From: Castanea sativa
Lineage: Eukaryota; Streptophyta; Magnoliopsida; Fagales; Fagaceae
Direction of reading: 5' to 3'
DNA: 64,000 bases
Assembly (NCBI RefSeq): GCF_040712315.1
Contig: NC_134017.1
Span: 51,891,636 to 51,955,635 of the forward strand
Positions 1 to 10,528 of the stretch are shown piece by piece (position 1 is the stretch's first letter; each line of letters starts with the position of its first letter). Under the pieces are notes generated by a model. That model was not told where the DNA came from and did no database searches. It worked only from the letters and a program-made list of their open reading frames with translations. The position numbers and the translations under genes are program-made.

Positions 1-698
1 AGATTCAGAATTAGGCTGACAATTAATTTATAATGTGGGCCATGGATTTCCTACTATAGGTAATTCCTAGCCAAGCCTAGATTATGTGTTGCTTTTCCTT
101 AGTAGAGCTCTCTTCTTCCTTTAAGATACTCTCCCTTTACTAGTGTTCTCTCTCTTTCTCTTTTTCTTTCTTTCGCTCAGAATGACCAACCCCTTCTCTC
201 TATTCCTTTTTTTTCTATTTATAGCTTGAGGTTGGTGGGGTGCTTATGATTACCTTTTGGTCTCACTCGTGTGGGTGGGGCCCGATTTAATTATTCCTGA
301 CAAGGAATATGCTTCATTGGAAACAGTGGTAATGGCGTTGGAACTGGTTCCAGCCTCCAAAAGGTTGCTTGGCAACGATATTCCCTAAGGCAATACCGAA
401 CTGCCGAGGTCGCGGGCTACCCCTAGTAAGTACAGCCCTCGACCAATCCATACATGATCAGCATGAGCCTATCTAACTTGCGATCAATGGAACAGTTTGG
501 ACTTAAGAAAGTATTAGGGGTGTGTTTGGGGCAAGGCCCAATGGGCCTGAGTCGTATGTCGTACAGTGGTTATTTTGAAGAGTTAGTGTTATTGAGTAAA
601 GTTAGTTATTTAAAAGTTATTGAATGGTAAACCATTTAACGCCCACTTCAAATGGGTAATAAAATAGTGAATATCATTAAACCAATTTATCAAAAGAT
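1..698. other. Left edge, unclassified repeat-like DNA
   Basis: No gene is visible. There is a pyrimidine-rich tract at about 110-215 and a more GC-rich stretch at about 290-560 with a GGCCCAATGGGCC palindrome near 536-548. The mix of a CT-rich tract, a TATTTATAG-like box near 217 and the GC-rich part resembles retrotransposon LTR/UTR DNA, but no terminus or primer site was found, so it is left unclassified. Confidence 0.3.
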
Positions 699-905
699 AA
701 AACTTAGGTACAATACATTAGGTGCGTTATATTAGGATCTCCAATTGAATTCAAATGTTTGGTTGCATTGAATTTAATTGTCATTGGAAAAGACAAGACT
801 ATTTTATTTTTATTTCTTTTGTTAATGCCCAAAGGTTTTTGAATTCAATTAGAAAAAAAAAAAAACCCTAATGTATTACACCTAAAAGACTGTACCTAAA
901 ATTTA
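699..905. mobile_element. Short MITE with about 36-bp terminal inverted repeats
   Basis: The left end (about 699-734, core TTAGGTACAATACATTAGGTG) aligns with few mismatches to the reverse complement of the right end (about 867-905). The interior of about 130 bp is A/T-rich with no coding potential. This is the layout of a non-autonomous DNA transposon. I could not settle the target duplication, so the superfamily is open. Confidence 0.55.
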
Positions 906-1334
906 CCCTTTATTACATGGGCAAATTATTACCAGGCATAAATTTATCTTGAATCTTTTGTAGAAAAATATTTTCAACTAGTCTATTATATTTATTAGAA
1001 AAAACATATTACTAGAAACATAGTAATCATTTAGTTCTATTTCGGTTTAATTTAACAAAATATTTCATTCTAGTCACTAAACCAATACACTTTACCCCCT
1101 TTGTTCCACTTTGACTCAAATTCCAATCGATTTTGGTTGTCTTAGCCATTTTTAATCAATTCGGTAAGTATGTATTTGAAATATTATTTTTGTTTAAGTT
1201 ATAGCTTCACATCTAATAATTTTACTTAATAATTTTTAAAAAACAAGATAAAATAAAAACTACAATGAATAAAAGTTTGGTGAATGTGTTATGAGAAGCA
1301 TTAATTTATAATTTGATATTCTAATGATTAATTT

Positions 1335-2143
1335 GAAAGGCTAATCTTGGTCATTAAAATGATTTATTATTAGCGGGTGTATATTTTTAACCATCACAAA
1401 TAATACATTTTTTGTGAGGAAATTCTATTGTCCCTAGAAAAAAGTACGGAGGGAAAAATTTCCATCCAAAAGTTTTGATATTTTAATGATTATTTGCAAA
1501 AGTCAATCTTAGTCCTCACAAATAATTATTATTAGTAAGGGCATTTTATTAACCCTCACAAATAATATCCTTTTCACGAGGGATTTTCATTGCCCCTTGC
1601 AAATAATCTGACGAAAACATTTATCTCCAAAAACAGTTTATATTTTAATGATTATTTGCGAAGGCCAATCTTGGTCCTTGCAAATAATATAGTGTTAGTG
1701 AGGGCGTATTTTTAACCCACAAAAAAAAAAAACTTTCTACAAGAGATTTTTATTGTCCCTCGGAAATAATTTGGGGGAAACATTATCTCCAAAAATTTTG
1801 ACATTTTAATGATTATTTGTGAAGGTCAGCCTTGACCCTCGCAAATAATTTAGTATTAGTGACGCTTTATTTTTAACCGTCACAAATAATACACTTTTTG
1901 CGAGAGAATTTTAATTGTCCCTCGCAAATAATATAGAGGGAAAATTTCCCTCCAAAATATTAGCATTTGTGACGGTTGCAACACATAATTGCGACAGCTT
2001 TTTTTATTGGTCACAAATGTTTCACATTTTACCAAGTATTTACGAGAGCTTTATTTTGCCATCAGAAATAGGATTTTTTGAGAGGTCTTTTTGGGTCCGT
2101 CAAAAATTCTTCGTCGCTAAAAGGCATTTTTTTTTTTGTAGTG
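1335..2143. mobile_element. One end of a CACTA (En/Spm-type) element with subterminal repeats
   Basis: The right edge reads TTTTTTTTTGTAGTG, the complement of the CACTACAAAAAA terminus typical of plant CACTA transposons. Inside it lies an array of degenerate repeats of about 130-170 bp built around (T)GCGAGGGACAATA / CTCACAAATAAT words, as expected for subterminal transposase-binding repeats. The opposite CACTA end and any transposase are not in the window. The 29 bp to its right (2144-2172) resemble intron 3 of the SRG1-like genes, so the element probably sits in intron 3 of SRG1-1. Confidence 0.6.
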
Positions 2144-2172
2144 GATTTTTATAAATTTTTTATCTTTCAACC

Positions 2173-2560
2173 GGATACAGTTTAGCTAACAAAATTGGTT
2201 ACAACTTTATTCAATAAAACAAACAAACATTACTACATATTTTGAAAATTTAATCATTGAATTACATGTTATTTACACTCTTAATACATATGTCAAATTT
2301 TGTGTCAATCGGATATTATTATATACTATATGATCTATAATTTTATATTTTATGTATAATTTTAAATTACAAAAATTTGCAATTTAACTAATTTATTGAT
2401 GACATAGTTATTGATCTTTAATTTTCTCGAAATTTTGTATGCATGGAAAATATAAGAAGAAGATGTAATTCAATATAGTAGATTTATCAAAATTCACCTC
2501 CAATAAAAAGATATTGAGTAAGATTTAGGCTACAACCAATTTTGTAGCTAAACTTTATCC
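2173..2560 (-). mobile_element. Mutator-type MITE, copy in intron 3 remnant of SRG1-1
   Basis: This stretch is a reverse-complement relative of the element at 21770-22165. Its ends are inverted (GGATACAGTTTAGCTA against TAGCTAAACTTTATCC) and it is flanked by a near-repeat of CTTTCAA(T)CC. The interior is non-coding. Its partner copy has a clean 10-bp target duplication, which suggests the Mutator superfamily. Confidence 0.6.
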
Positions 2561-2561
2561 C

Positions 2562-3100
2562 TTTCAATCCATTAAACTGAAGAACTGAGGTCCTAATACT
2601 AATAATTAGCTCTAAAACATAATCAAAAACCAAATCACAGACTTCGACTCACCAAAATGCTCAATCTTTTAGGAGCTCAAAAGTCAAAGCAAGCTAGAAA
2701 GAACAGAAATGCAAAAAATAAATAAATAAATTGTTCTTTCTTTTCACATGGATACACTTATATATAGAAGCAAACATAAGCATGATCTACCAAAGTCCAA
2801 AGACTACCATAATTGGTTTTCCATGCATTGTTTTCCAAATTGTAACGAATGGAATTTACTGTAGCATCGAGCATAGGGCAACTGTTAACTCAGCAAAGGA
2901 GAGGCTTTCCATGGCCACATTTTACAACCCAATACTAGAAGTAGATATTGGTCTAGCACCAAGCCTTATCACTCCAGAATCACTAGCATTGTTCAAGACA
3001 ATTAGTGTGACAGATTTTCGCAGGGGAAGTCTCTTACATAAACTCGATGGGAAGGCATACATTGATGAGGATCCAGAATGAGGAACAGAAAGGCACTTGA
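2562..3100 (+). pseudogene. SRG1-like 2-oxoglutarate dioxygenase, decayed copy 1 (intron 3 part + exon 4)
   Basis: From 2562 the DNA aligns with the 3' part of intron 3 and from 2839 with exon 4 of the two intact copies. Exon 4 encodes the C-terminal domain with the distal His and RxS region ([10 protein letters not shown] then ERLSMATF). Three lesions are visible. The 3' splice site AG is AA (2837-2838). A 5-bp deletion (GCATG, between 3067 and 3068) shifts the frame, so the tail ends at TGA 3079-3081 instead of the ancestral stop at 3098-3100. Exons 1-3 are absent from the window, with CACTA and MITE sequence to the left. No functional dioxygenase can come from this fragment. Exons 1-3 may lie outside the window beyond the CACTA element, but the acceptor and frame defects would remain. 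Confidence 0.9.
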
Positions 3101-3940
3101 GAGTTGAGACATACCTTTGAGTTTAAGTAAGGAAATACATGGCATAAAACCTAAATTATATATGTGTGCTAGTGGCTTGTCTACAAAGTTTGGTTTAATT
3201 AAATGCAAGACAGATTCAAATAATTGCAATATTCATTCTAAAATCGTTTGTTTTGCCAAAGCTGGACCAAGAGAACTTATAATTCCACAGTAGTAAATAA
3301 TAGACCATTACATTTACAGCATGCAGATAGCACAGCACATGCAATTGATTGACCTACTAACTCTTGGGGATAATTAACTTGCATAAATTGGAGGAAATCA
3401 TTCTGTAATCTGAGAATTGGATATTAGGAAACTAATATGTAATGTAAATATACCTATATATCAATAATGCTTCACAAAAATTGTGTACAAACATTTGAAA
3501 ACCAATTACGTTAGTGCCAAACTCAATTGACTAGCACCTACTAGTGTTTCTGACAAAAACATCCCAACTTCAAATTTTCCCACCCTAGACTATCGATATA
3601 TCAACAACAACAACAACAAAAAAACCTAGTGTTAGTTCATATTCTCTAGTCTCTACAATGATTCATTAGTATAGTCAATTAATTTTTAAGAGAGCAATCT
3701 TGAAGGAACCAATATACATTCAATTCAATACTAAAAGCAGGCCTCGGTATATGGCAGAATAAGCATTGCAACCACTAAGAATCTGATTGCTAAGATTCTT
3801 AGTCCAGATCAATCTCAGCTAATGATATCTCAAGTTAGCAAAATGAAGAGGCTATAACTGTGATTAAATAAAGCTTTCTCTATTAACCATAGATTCTTAG
3901 GAGAATGACTTGTAAGATATTCCTTTGCCAGGAGAATGTT
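3101..3940. repeat. SRG1 3' flank, copy alpha
   Basis: Non-coding DNA, collinear with 20649-21480 and 48683-49620 downstream of the other two SRG1-like copies, so it belongs to the duplicated unit. Homology stops abruptly at about 3940, where copia I pol sequence begins. Confidence 0.85.
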
Positions 3941-4728
3941 TCTAACTTTGCAAAAATGGTTGAAACACAATTTTCAAAACGTATCAAAATTTTTCTATCT
4001 AATAATGCTCTTGAACACATTCAATATACTTTCCAAGCTGTTTTACATTCCTATGGCACCATTCATCAACTCACTTGTCCAGGTACTTCTCAGTAAAATG
4101 GTAGAGCTGAACGAAAACTTCGTCATATTCTTGACACTATTCATGCTCTCCTTCTCTCTACTAAAGTTTGTGCTCCTTTTTGGGGCAAAGCTGCTCTTCA
4201 TGCTATTAATCACATTCCCAGTCCTGTCATCCAAAATCAAACTCTATATAAGCACCTTTTTGGGTCACCTCCAGACTATCACCACTTTTGCTCCTTCGAT
4301 TCTGCTTGTTTCGTTCTTCTCCAGCCACATGAACAAAACAAACTTGAGCCTCGGTCTAGACTTTGTTGTTTTCCTGGCTATGGAAAAACTCAAAAGGGGT
4401 ATCGGTGTTATAATCATGTCTCTTATCGCCTTCGTATCTCCCGCAATGTTGTCTTTTGGGAACATAGCTCCTTTGTTAAGCTCTCTCATATCCGCGCCTA
4501 CCTATCTACCCCCTCTGTCTTAGATTTTTTTTCTAGATAAGCCACATATTCCTTCTACAGTTACTTTTGATCATCCTATAGACTTCTCTGTCCAACCATA
4601 AGATATTTTTGATACCTCTCCTAGATCACCATCTAATGAACAGGTGGAAGATGAATAGGTCGAAGATAAGCCACCCAACCCCGAGCTTGGGTCCCTTGCT
4701 CCTGCTCCTACTTCGCTTGAAGATCTTG
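3941..4728 (+). pseudogene. Copia I integrase C-terminal half (broken)
   Basis: Translated pieces across frames match the copia integrase core end and the connector (for example FWGKAALHAI, and RYRRLRISRNVVFWEH in a neighbouring frame). Stops and shifts are frequent (TAA in place of Gln in the SQQNGRAE-type motif near 4094). In copia elements integrase joins cDNA to the host genome; this copy lacks the HHCC finger and the first catalytic residues, so it is dead. Confidence 0.85.
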
Positions 4729-5690
4729 TGATAGGTCAAGAATGTATTGATCCTTTGTAATGAATTAACCAATTAATTATCCAAGTGAATTAATTAGGTT
4801 CAATTACCTGCAATGAGCGTGGCAGCACAAACAAATCACCAATTAACTAAATATGCAACGGAAATTAAATGACACAGTGATTTGTTTATGAATAGGGAAA
4901 ACCAACACAGCAAAAACCCTACCGGATGATTTTAAGGTCACTACTCCCGAGAATCTACTATTATCAAATCAAGCAGTTACAAATAAAAGAATCTCAGTAC
5001 CTTATACCAACCTACCTTACCCTAATACCCAATTGGACTTGTTCTACAGTGACAATCTCTCCTTGTATTGCATGGTTCCTAGTACATGACTAACTAATTG
5101 ATGCGCAGATCCTAGTACGCTACTTGAGAAGAATGTTGGCTACAAAGTTCTTCTTCTCTTCAACACATGAAGATCACAAAATTGCTTGGTCACAAAACCC
5201 TACGGTGTACAAACACAACAGCTTTTTCAAGAACTAAGGCAAACTAAGTTTCCGGTCACACTTGTGGAATTATGCTCTTGTGCAATTATGCTCTTGACTG
5301 TGCAACCTCGTATGACCCTTAAAATAATCCTTATATATGTTTAGTGTTATGAGAAAAGAAAGCTCAAACACATAATCACGGATTGAATGAAAATCAAAAC
5401 TAAAAATCTAAATTTCATAAACCTCAACAGATACCTTAGCTATTGAGCCTCGAGCTTAAACAACTCTTTTAAACCTCAATAGATGCTAGCTGTCAAGCTT
5501 TAATGAACAACACTTCTTCACTTGTTTCTTGGACAGACTTGCATGACTTTAACACTTGAACTTGTTTAATGAAGCATTAAACACATACTAGATCTACCCA
5601 ATTACAAGTAAAGTGCGTTTTGTCAAAGGATTAGCCAATACATAAAATGTTGACATATGTTCTTAACATCCAATCACATATGTCCTAACA
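4729..5690 (-). repeat. Element A 3' LTR
   Basis: Begins TGATAGG and ends CCTAACA on the + strand (TGTTAGG...CCTATCA in element orientation). It aligns with 9525-10528 with scattered substitutions and small indels, so the insertion is not very recent. The polypurine tract follows at 5691-5703. Confidence 0.9.
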
Positions 5691-5703
5691 ATCTCCTCCT
5701 TTG

Positions 5704-6253
5704 ACAATCCGCGACAAAACCAAAACAAGCAAATGAACATATGAGAGGAGTCATAAATCACTCAACTCATACTCACTTGTTAAGTACAATAAAATCTATC
5801 CTAACACAAATTCTTGAAAAACTTTGCAAGAAGAGAGTTTATGGCAAGAAGACTTTGACAACCTGTATTTCTGAAACACTTAAACAAAACTCATCAAGAC
5901 ATCTTTGTGTGAAACAGAAATAAAATATTGCATACAAATAATAAGAAACATGTGTATAAAGAGAAAAGAAACAACACATAGAGAGATAGGTGAAATAACA
6001 TACATCAACATATATATAAATCAAATATAAGTACAATGTATGTCAAATGATCACAAGATCTAAGGTATTGGAACAATGTATCTAAAATAGAAAGAAAAGA
6101 AAAAGATACATCAAAATCCTTACTACATCCCTCAAAAACATTAACACTCCCCCTAATAGAAACCTCCTATACTAACCCTCCCCCTATGAGTATGACTACT
6201 CTCATCCCAAAACTACTCTCCCTTTTTGTCACGAGTGACAAAGGGTAAGAGTA
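5704..6253. other. Element A internal non-coding segment
   Basis: A/T-rich interior between the 3' LTR and the domain pseudogene. Reading frames here are short and match nothing recognisable. Confidence 0.6.
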
Positions 6254-7341
6254 TCAAGTAGAAGCCTCTAAAGTAGAGGGAGAAGAAGCAATGAAGCCAC
6301 CCATGACAGCCTGTCGTTGTGCAATATGACCAACACAGGTGTTCACTAGAAACAATTCATCACTGAGAGTCTCGAGGCAAACATCCATGCACACAAGCTA
6401 GGCCATGATGTCCTCGAGTGTCACACCGCCCGTAAAAGAAAAGGGAGCGAATGTGGATGGAGCTGTAGAAGCTAAAGGAACAGCCAATCCAAACCACCTC
6501 GATCGTAGCTGCGCCTTGCTCCGTTTAAAGGTAGCGGCGTCTATGGCACAAATAGCATGGAAGTGGTTAGAAACGAGAAAAGGAAAAGAAAAATGGCGTA
6601 AAATCCTCGTGATAGCAGAAAGGAAGATGAGCTTATCATGGGTCACTGTATCCGTATACACATCTACGATGGAAAGAATGAATTGAGAGAGAAAGTCAAT
6701 GGTAAGATACTCTATAAGGAATAACAAAAAACCAAGCACGGGGCTTTGTAATAGAGTTATAGTAAGAAATATGATGCAAAACAAAGGTCATAACCATTTT
6801 AAAGAGCCTAGGACCTTTAGCAAATGTCGAACAAGAAGTGAACTAACGATCACCTCAATTTGAAGGTTGCTCACAAAGAGTAGAAATAAGCTCATCTTTA
6901 GACACAGTCTTAAGACGCTCACAACCAAGGTAGTCAGGATGCACTACCCTAGGAACATGGAGCACCTCGGATACAATATCTGGAGTGACCACGATGCGCA
7001 TACCTTGAACGCGAGTGACAAAAAGAGGTACTGAATAATCAAATCCATGCATGTTGGAGTAAAACTCATGGATCAGCACGAATGGACAAGTGACCGAGAC
7101 ATCACACAACGACTCCCAACCCCTACTGTGAATGACAGTGGGTAGGTCAGTGTCAAAGAAATTTGACAAAATGACTTGGCGTTCCGAATGAATGCCTCAT
7201 CTAGAAAAGTTCTTCGAAAAGTCCTTGTGCGCAGGCTTCATCATCACGGAACCGAATATGAGAAAGGGTAGGATCAGAAGAGGTAGATACTCCGAAATGA
7301 AGAGGGTTCCTGGATGGAGTAGACTTACGTTTAGGTGCCAT
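6254..7341 (-). pseudogene. Remnant of a 'putative plant transposon protein' domain gene (PF20167-like)
   Basis: On the minus strand an ATG at 7341 opens MAPKRKSTPSRNP..., followed in other frames by SNFFDTDLPTVIHSRGWE, a segment with GMRIVVTPDIVSEVLHVPRV, then TVTHDKLIFLSAITRILRHF, and finally a tail ending at the TGA complementary to 6254-6256. This order matches the plant-specific domain often annotated 'putative plant transposon protein', found in proteins carried by LTR elements; its biochemical role is unknown. The ancestral length would be about 360 residues. At least three frame changes and internal stops (near 7201, 6855 and 6400) break it. It lies between gag and the 3' LTR, where pol would be expected. 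Confidence 0.65.
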
Positions 7342-8686
7342 GATGCAACTAACATAAACAAGAGAGAGAGAGACAATCAGAAAAGCATCAACAAGATACA
7401 ATATAACAAATATAGAAACTTGAAGGTACGAATGCATGAGCATGTGATATGCAATGGTAAATACATCATAGGCTCAGCCCAATTTAAACCTACCAGCACA
7501 CAATTAGTTCCACAATGAAAACACACATCTAAAATGTATGAAACATCGTTATAATACACATATGCTGGAATGCATGATGTTTTAAGATGAAAAATACAAA
7601 ACTCATCCCAAAAGTTCCATAATAACTTCATCAATTTTGAAAAAACCCCAAAATATTCAATAAATCCCAAAAAGTTAGGTCAAATGCATGAAATGCATGA
7701 AAAAGAAGGATTAGGACCCTTACCAAGTGAAGAAAAACTTGATCTAGGCCGAAAAATCCTTGAGGATAAAGTTTGGAGTAAGAAAGAGAGGTTTTGGGAG
7801 GTGAAAAGGCAATAGGAATTTAAAGAGATCAAAAGAAATGAGATCTGAATCGCCATGACCCTATATGAGTAAATCAATTTAACTCACATACGATCATAAC
7901 TGTTTGATGTGGACTATCACTTTCAAGGTACATCCTATAACTCCTACATTTCCTAGAATACATGCTTGAAATCATGTTTTGAAGCATTTTGATCTTTTTG
8001 CTTTTATTTTTCTTTGCATATTTTTCTTTTATTAAGCATATCATGCATGGGCATATAAGAGAGAAAAAAGAAATACCAAATTATGTTAAGCTTTTTGACA
8101 TTGCACTTTTGCTATGCCAAAGTATGATTGGTAGGTAACAGTGGTAAGATGGTTATTTATGCCTTTCTCTTAAGATTTTCTAGTCCTTCCCGTCAAAAAG
8201 AGTGATACGAGTGTTAAGTACAAGAGATCACCTTAAACATCACAAACACAAGTCACAAAAATCACTTGCTTAGTTGTGCATAGAGATGTTCATCTAAGCT
8301 ACAAAAGATACAAAGTTTAGAAAACTTTGTTTCATTGGTCATTCAAGGTACACAAGTACCAATGTACATAAACACACATTGTTTTTTTATTTTTTCTGAT
8401 TTTTCAATTTTTTTTAATTTTTAAAACTAAACAAAATAAAAACTAAACAATCAAACAAAAACAGGTAAACAACCATGAAAGCATGAAAGAAATATGCTGA
8501 TGCATGAAAGCATGGTTCCAAAAGCAAATAAGAAATTAAGCAATAAAGTCCTACTTTAGATAGAAAGAATAAAAAAAGAGGACAACAAAAAGACAATTAA
8601 GTCTTAGACTCCTTTCTCACCCACACAGTACGAGTCTTTGGCCGTGAAGATGAAAAGACATGTATCTTAGGCTTTTAATAACTCTC
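7342..8686. other. Element A interior without recognisable coding
   Basis: A/T-rich, with many near-repeats of ATGCATGAAA(G)CATG around 7440-7700 and 8470-8520. Nothing protein-like was recognised on either strand. Confidence 0.55.
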
Positions 8687-9483
8687 CTAAAATTGAGTTA
8701 AAAAGCTCAAGACTTTTAATAACTCTCCAAACAAAGGTATAGTTCCTTGATAGGAAATCTGTGACCATTTAGACACTTGCTTTTGAGAATACAACTTAAA
8801 GCAATTAGAACAAGTGTGTCTAAAAACACCACAATGGTGACAAACATGAGCAATTTTGGAGCTACTTGGCTTTCTAGAAGGAGGTCTAATCTTAGAGGTA
8901 GACAAAGACCTCAACTTAGGACAATTTGGCCTAATATGACCAACAATATGACAATGATGACAAGTGGGGACAAATTAGAATTTTTATTCAACCTAGGAGG
9001 AACTATAGATATAGGTTTAGAAACTTCAGTGTTAACATTATATTGTTTACCTTTGTCTATCCTAGCAATATTAGCCTTCAAATCTTCATTATTCCTTTTA
9101 AATGGAGGAATACAAAAATCTTTTTCTTTTAAGTTAGGCTCAACAACAAGTTTAGCACAAGTTAATTTTTCAACTTCAGTTTTAAATTCAACTAATTGCT
9201 CTTCCAAACTCTTAATTTTGTCCACTTGAGATGAAATTTGATTTTTAAAATTCTCATTCAAATTATTAGCTTCATCCAATTTTGCAATAAAATCATCTCT
9301 TTCAAATTTAACCTTTTTAAAATTAGTTTTTAATTTTGTAGAACATTCAAGAGATTTTATATAAAAATTATAAAGTTTGCAATAAACATCTTGAATATCA
9401 TCATCATCATTCAACATAAGATCATGCAAATCAAAACAATCAAGAGTTTCTATGACAACAGGGGTCAATGGATCACACAACAA
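8687..9483 (-). pseudogene. Gag-like protein remnant with coiled coil and two CCHC zinc knuckles
   Basis: The minus-strand frame from 9483 encodes about 165 residues with an acidic patch (LNDDDDIQDVY) and a long predicted coiled coil (VDKIKSLEEQLVEFKTEVEK). After a frameshift near 8960 come two CX2CX4HX4C knuckles: CHHCHIVGHIRPNC and CHHCGVFRHTCSNC, then PLFGELLKVL. Zinc knuckles of this type bind the element's RNA in the capsid. The frame opens only about 27 nt after the primer-binding site, so the usual N-terminal UBN2/DUF4219-like part of plant copia gag is missing. Confidence 0.75.
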
Positions 9484-9510
9484 AGATTAAAACCTAATCA
9501 GAGTATTCCC

Positions 9511-9522
9511 GCTCTGATACCA
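9511..9522 (-). promoter_or_regulatory. Element A primer-binding site (initiator Met-tRNA)
   Basis: The complement reads TGGTATCAGAGC, the standard plant LTR-element site pairing with the 3' end of initiator Met-tRNA. It lies 2 nt inside the 5' LTR and fixes the orientation. Confidence 0.92.
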
Positions 9523-9524
9523 CT

Positions 9525-10528
9525 TGATAGGCTAAGAATATATTGACCCATTGTGATGAATTAACCAATTAATTAGCCAAGTGAATTAATTAAGTTCAAT
9601 TACATGCAATTAGCGTGGCAGCACAAACAAATCACCAATTAACTAAATATGCAGCAAAATTAAATGACATGGTGATTTGTTTACGAATGGGGAAAACCTA
9701 CACGGCAAAAACCCCACTGGATGATTTTGAGGTCACCACTCCCGAGAATCCACTATTATCAAAACAAGTGGTTACAAGTAAAGGAATCTCAGTACCTTAT
9801 ACCAACCCATAGTTAAACCCTTACCCCAATACCAATTGGACTTGTTTTGTAGTGACAATCTCTCCTTGTATTGCACCGCTCCTAGTACATGACTAACCAA
9901 TCGATGCGCGAATCCTAGTACGCGACTTGATTACCAACTTGAAAAGCATGTTGGCTGCAAATTTCTTCTGTTCTTCAATATAAAGATCACAAAGTTGCTT
10001 GGTCACAAAACTCTACTATGTACAAACACAGCAGATTCGTCAAGAATTAGGACAAACTAGGTTTCCAGTCACACTTGTATGCTCTTGTGCAACTGTGCTC
10101 TTGGCTGTGTAATCTCATATGACCCTTAAAATAATCCTTATGTATGCTTAGGGTTGTGAGAAAAGAAATCCCAAACACATAATCACGGATTGAATGAAAA
10201 TCAAAATTGAAAATCTGAATTTCATAAACCTCGACAGATACCCTAGCTGTTGAGCAGTTATCGAGCATCAAGCTTAAACAACTCTTTAAAATCTTGATAG
10301 ATGCTAGCTGTCAAGCTAACTGTTAAGTTTTAATGAACATCACTTCTTTACTTGTTTCTTGGACAAACTTGCAAGACTTTAACACTTGAATTTGAAACCT
10401 TGTTTCTTGAAACATTAAACACATCCTAGATCTACCCAATTATAAATAAAGTGTGTTTTGTCAAAGGATTAGTCAATACATAAAATGTTAATATATGTTC
10501 CTAACATCCAATCACATATGTCCTAACA
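9525..10528 (-). repeat. Element A 5' LTR
   Basis: A 1,004-bp LTR, TGATAGG...CCTAACA on the + strand, followed directly by the second TCTTG target copy (10529-10533). It is related to the solo LTR at 28299-29345. Confidence 0.9.

Larger units (their letters stand above)
4729..10528 (-). mobile_element. Element A: minus-strand LTR retroelement without pol, nested in copia I
   Basis: Two related LTRs (4729-5690 and 9525-10528) bound a 3.8-kb interior. Minus-strand orientation is shown by a primer-binding site (complement of 9511-9522, TGGTATCAGAGC) next to the right LTR and a purine tract (complement of 5691-5703, AAAGGAGGAGAT) next to the left LTR. A perfect 5-bp TSD, TCTTG, lies at 4724-4728 and 10529-10533. 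The interior has a zinc-knuckle gag remnant and a remnant of the 'putative plant transposon protein' domain, but no protease, integrase, RT or RNase H, so the element would need enzymes from elsewhere. Confidence 0.9.

Noticed and set aside
5741..6036. Short frames on both strands after the element A polypurine tract
   Set aside because: Low-complexity A/T-rich translations without homology; part of the non-coding interior of element A.
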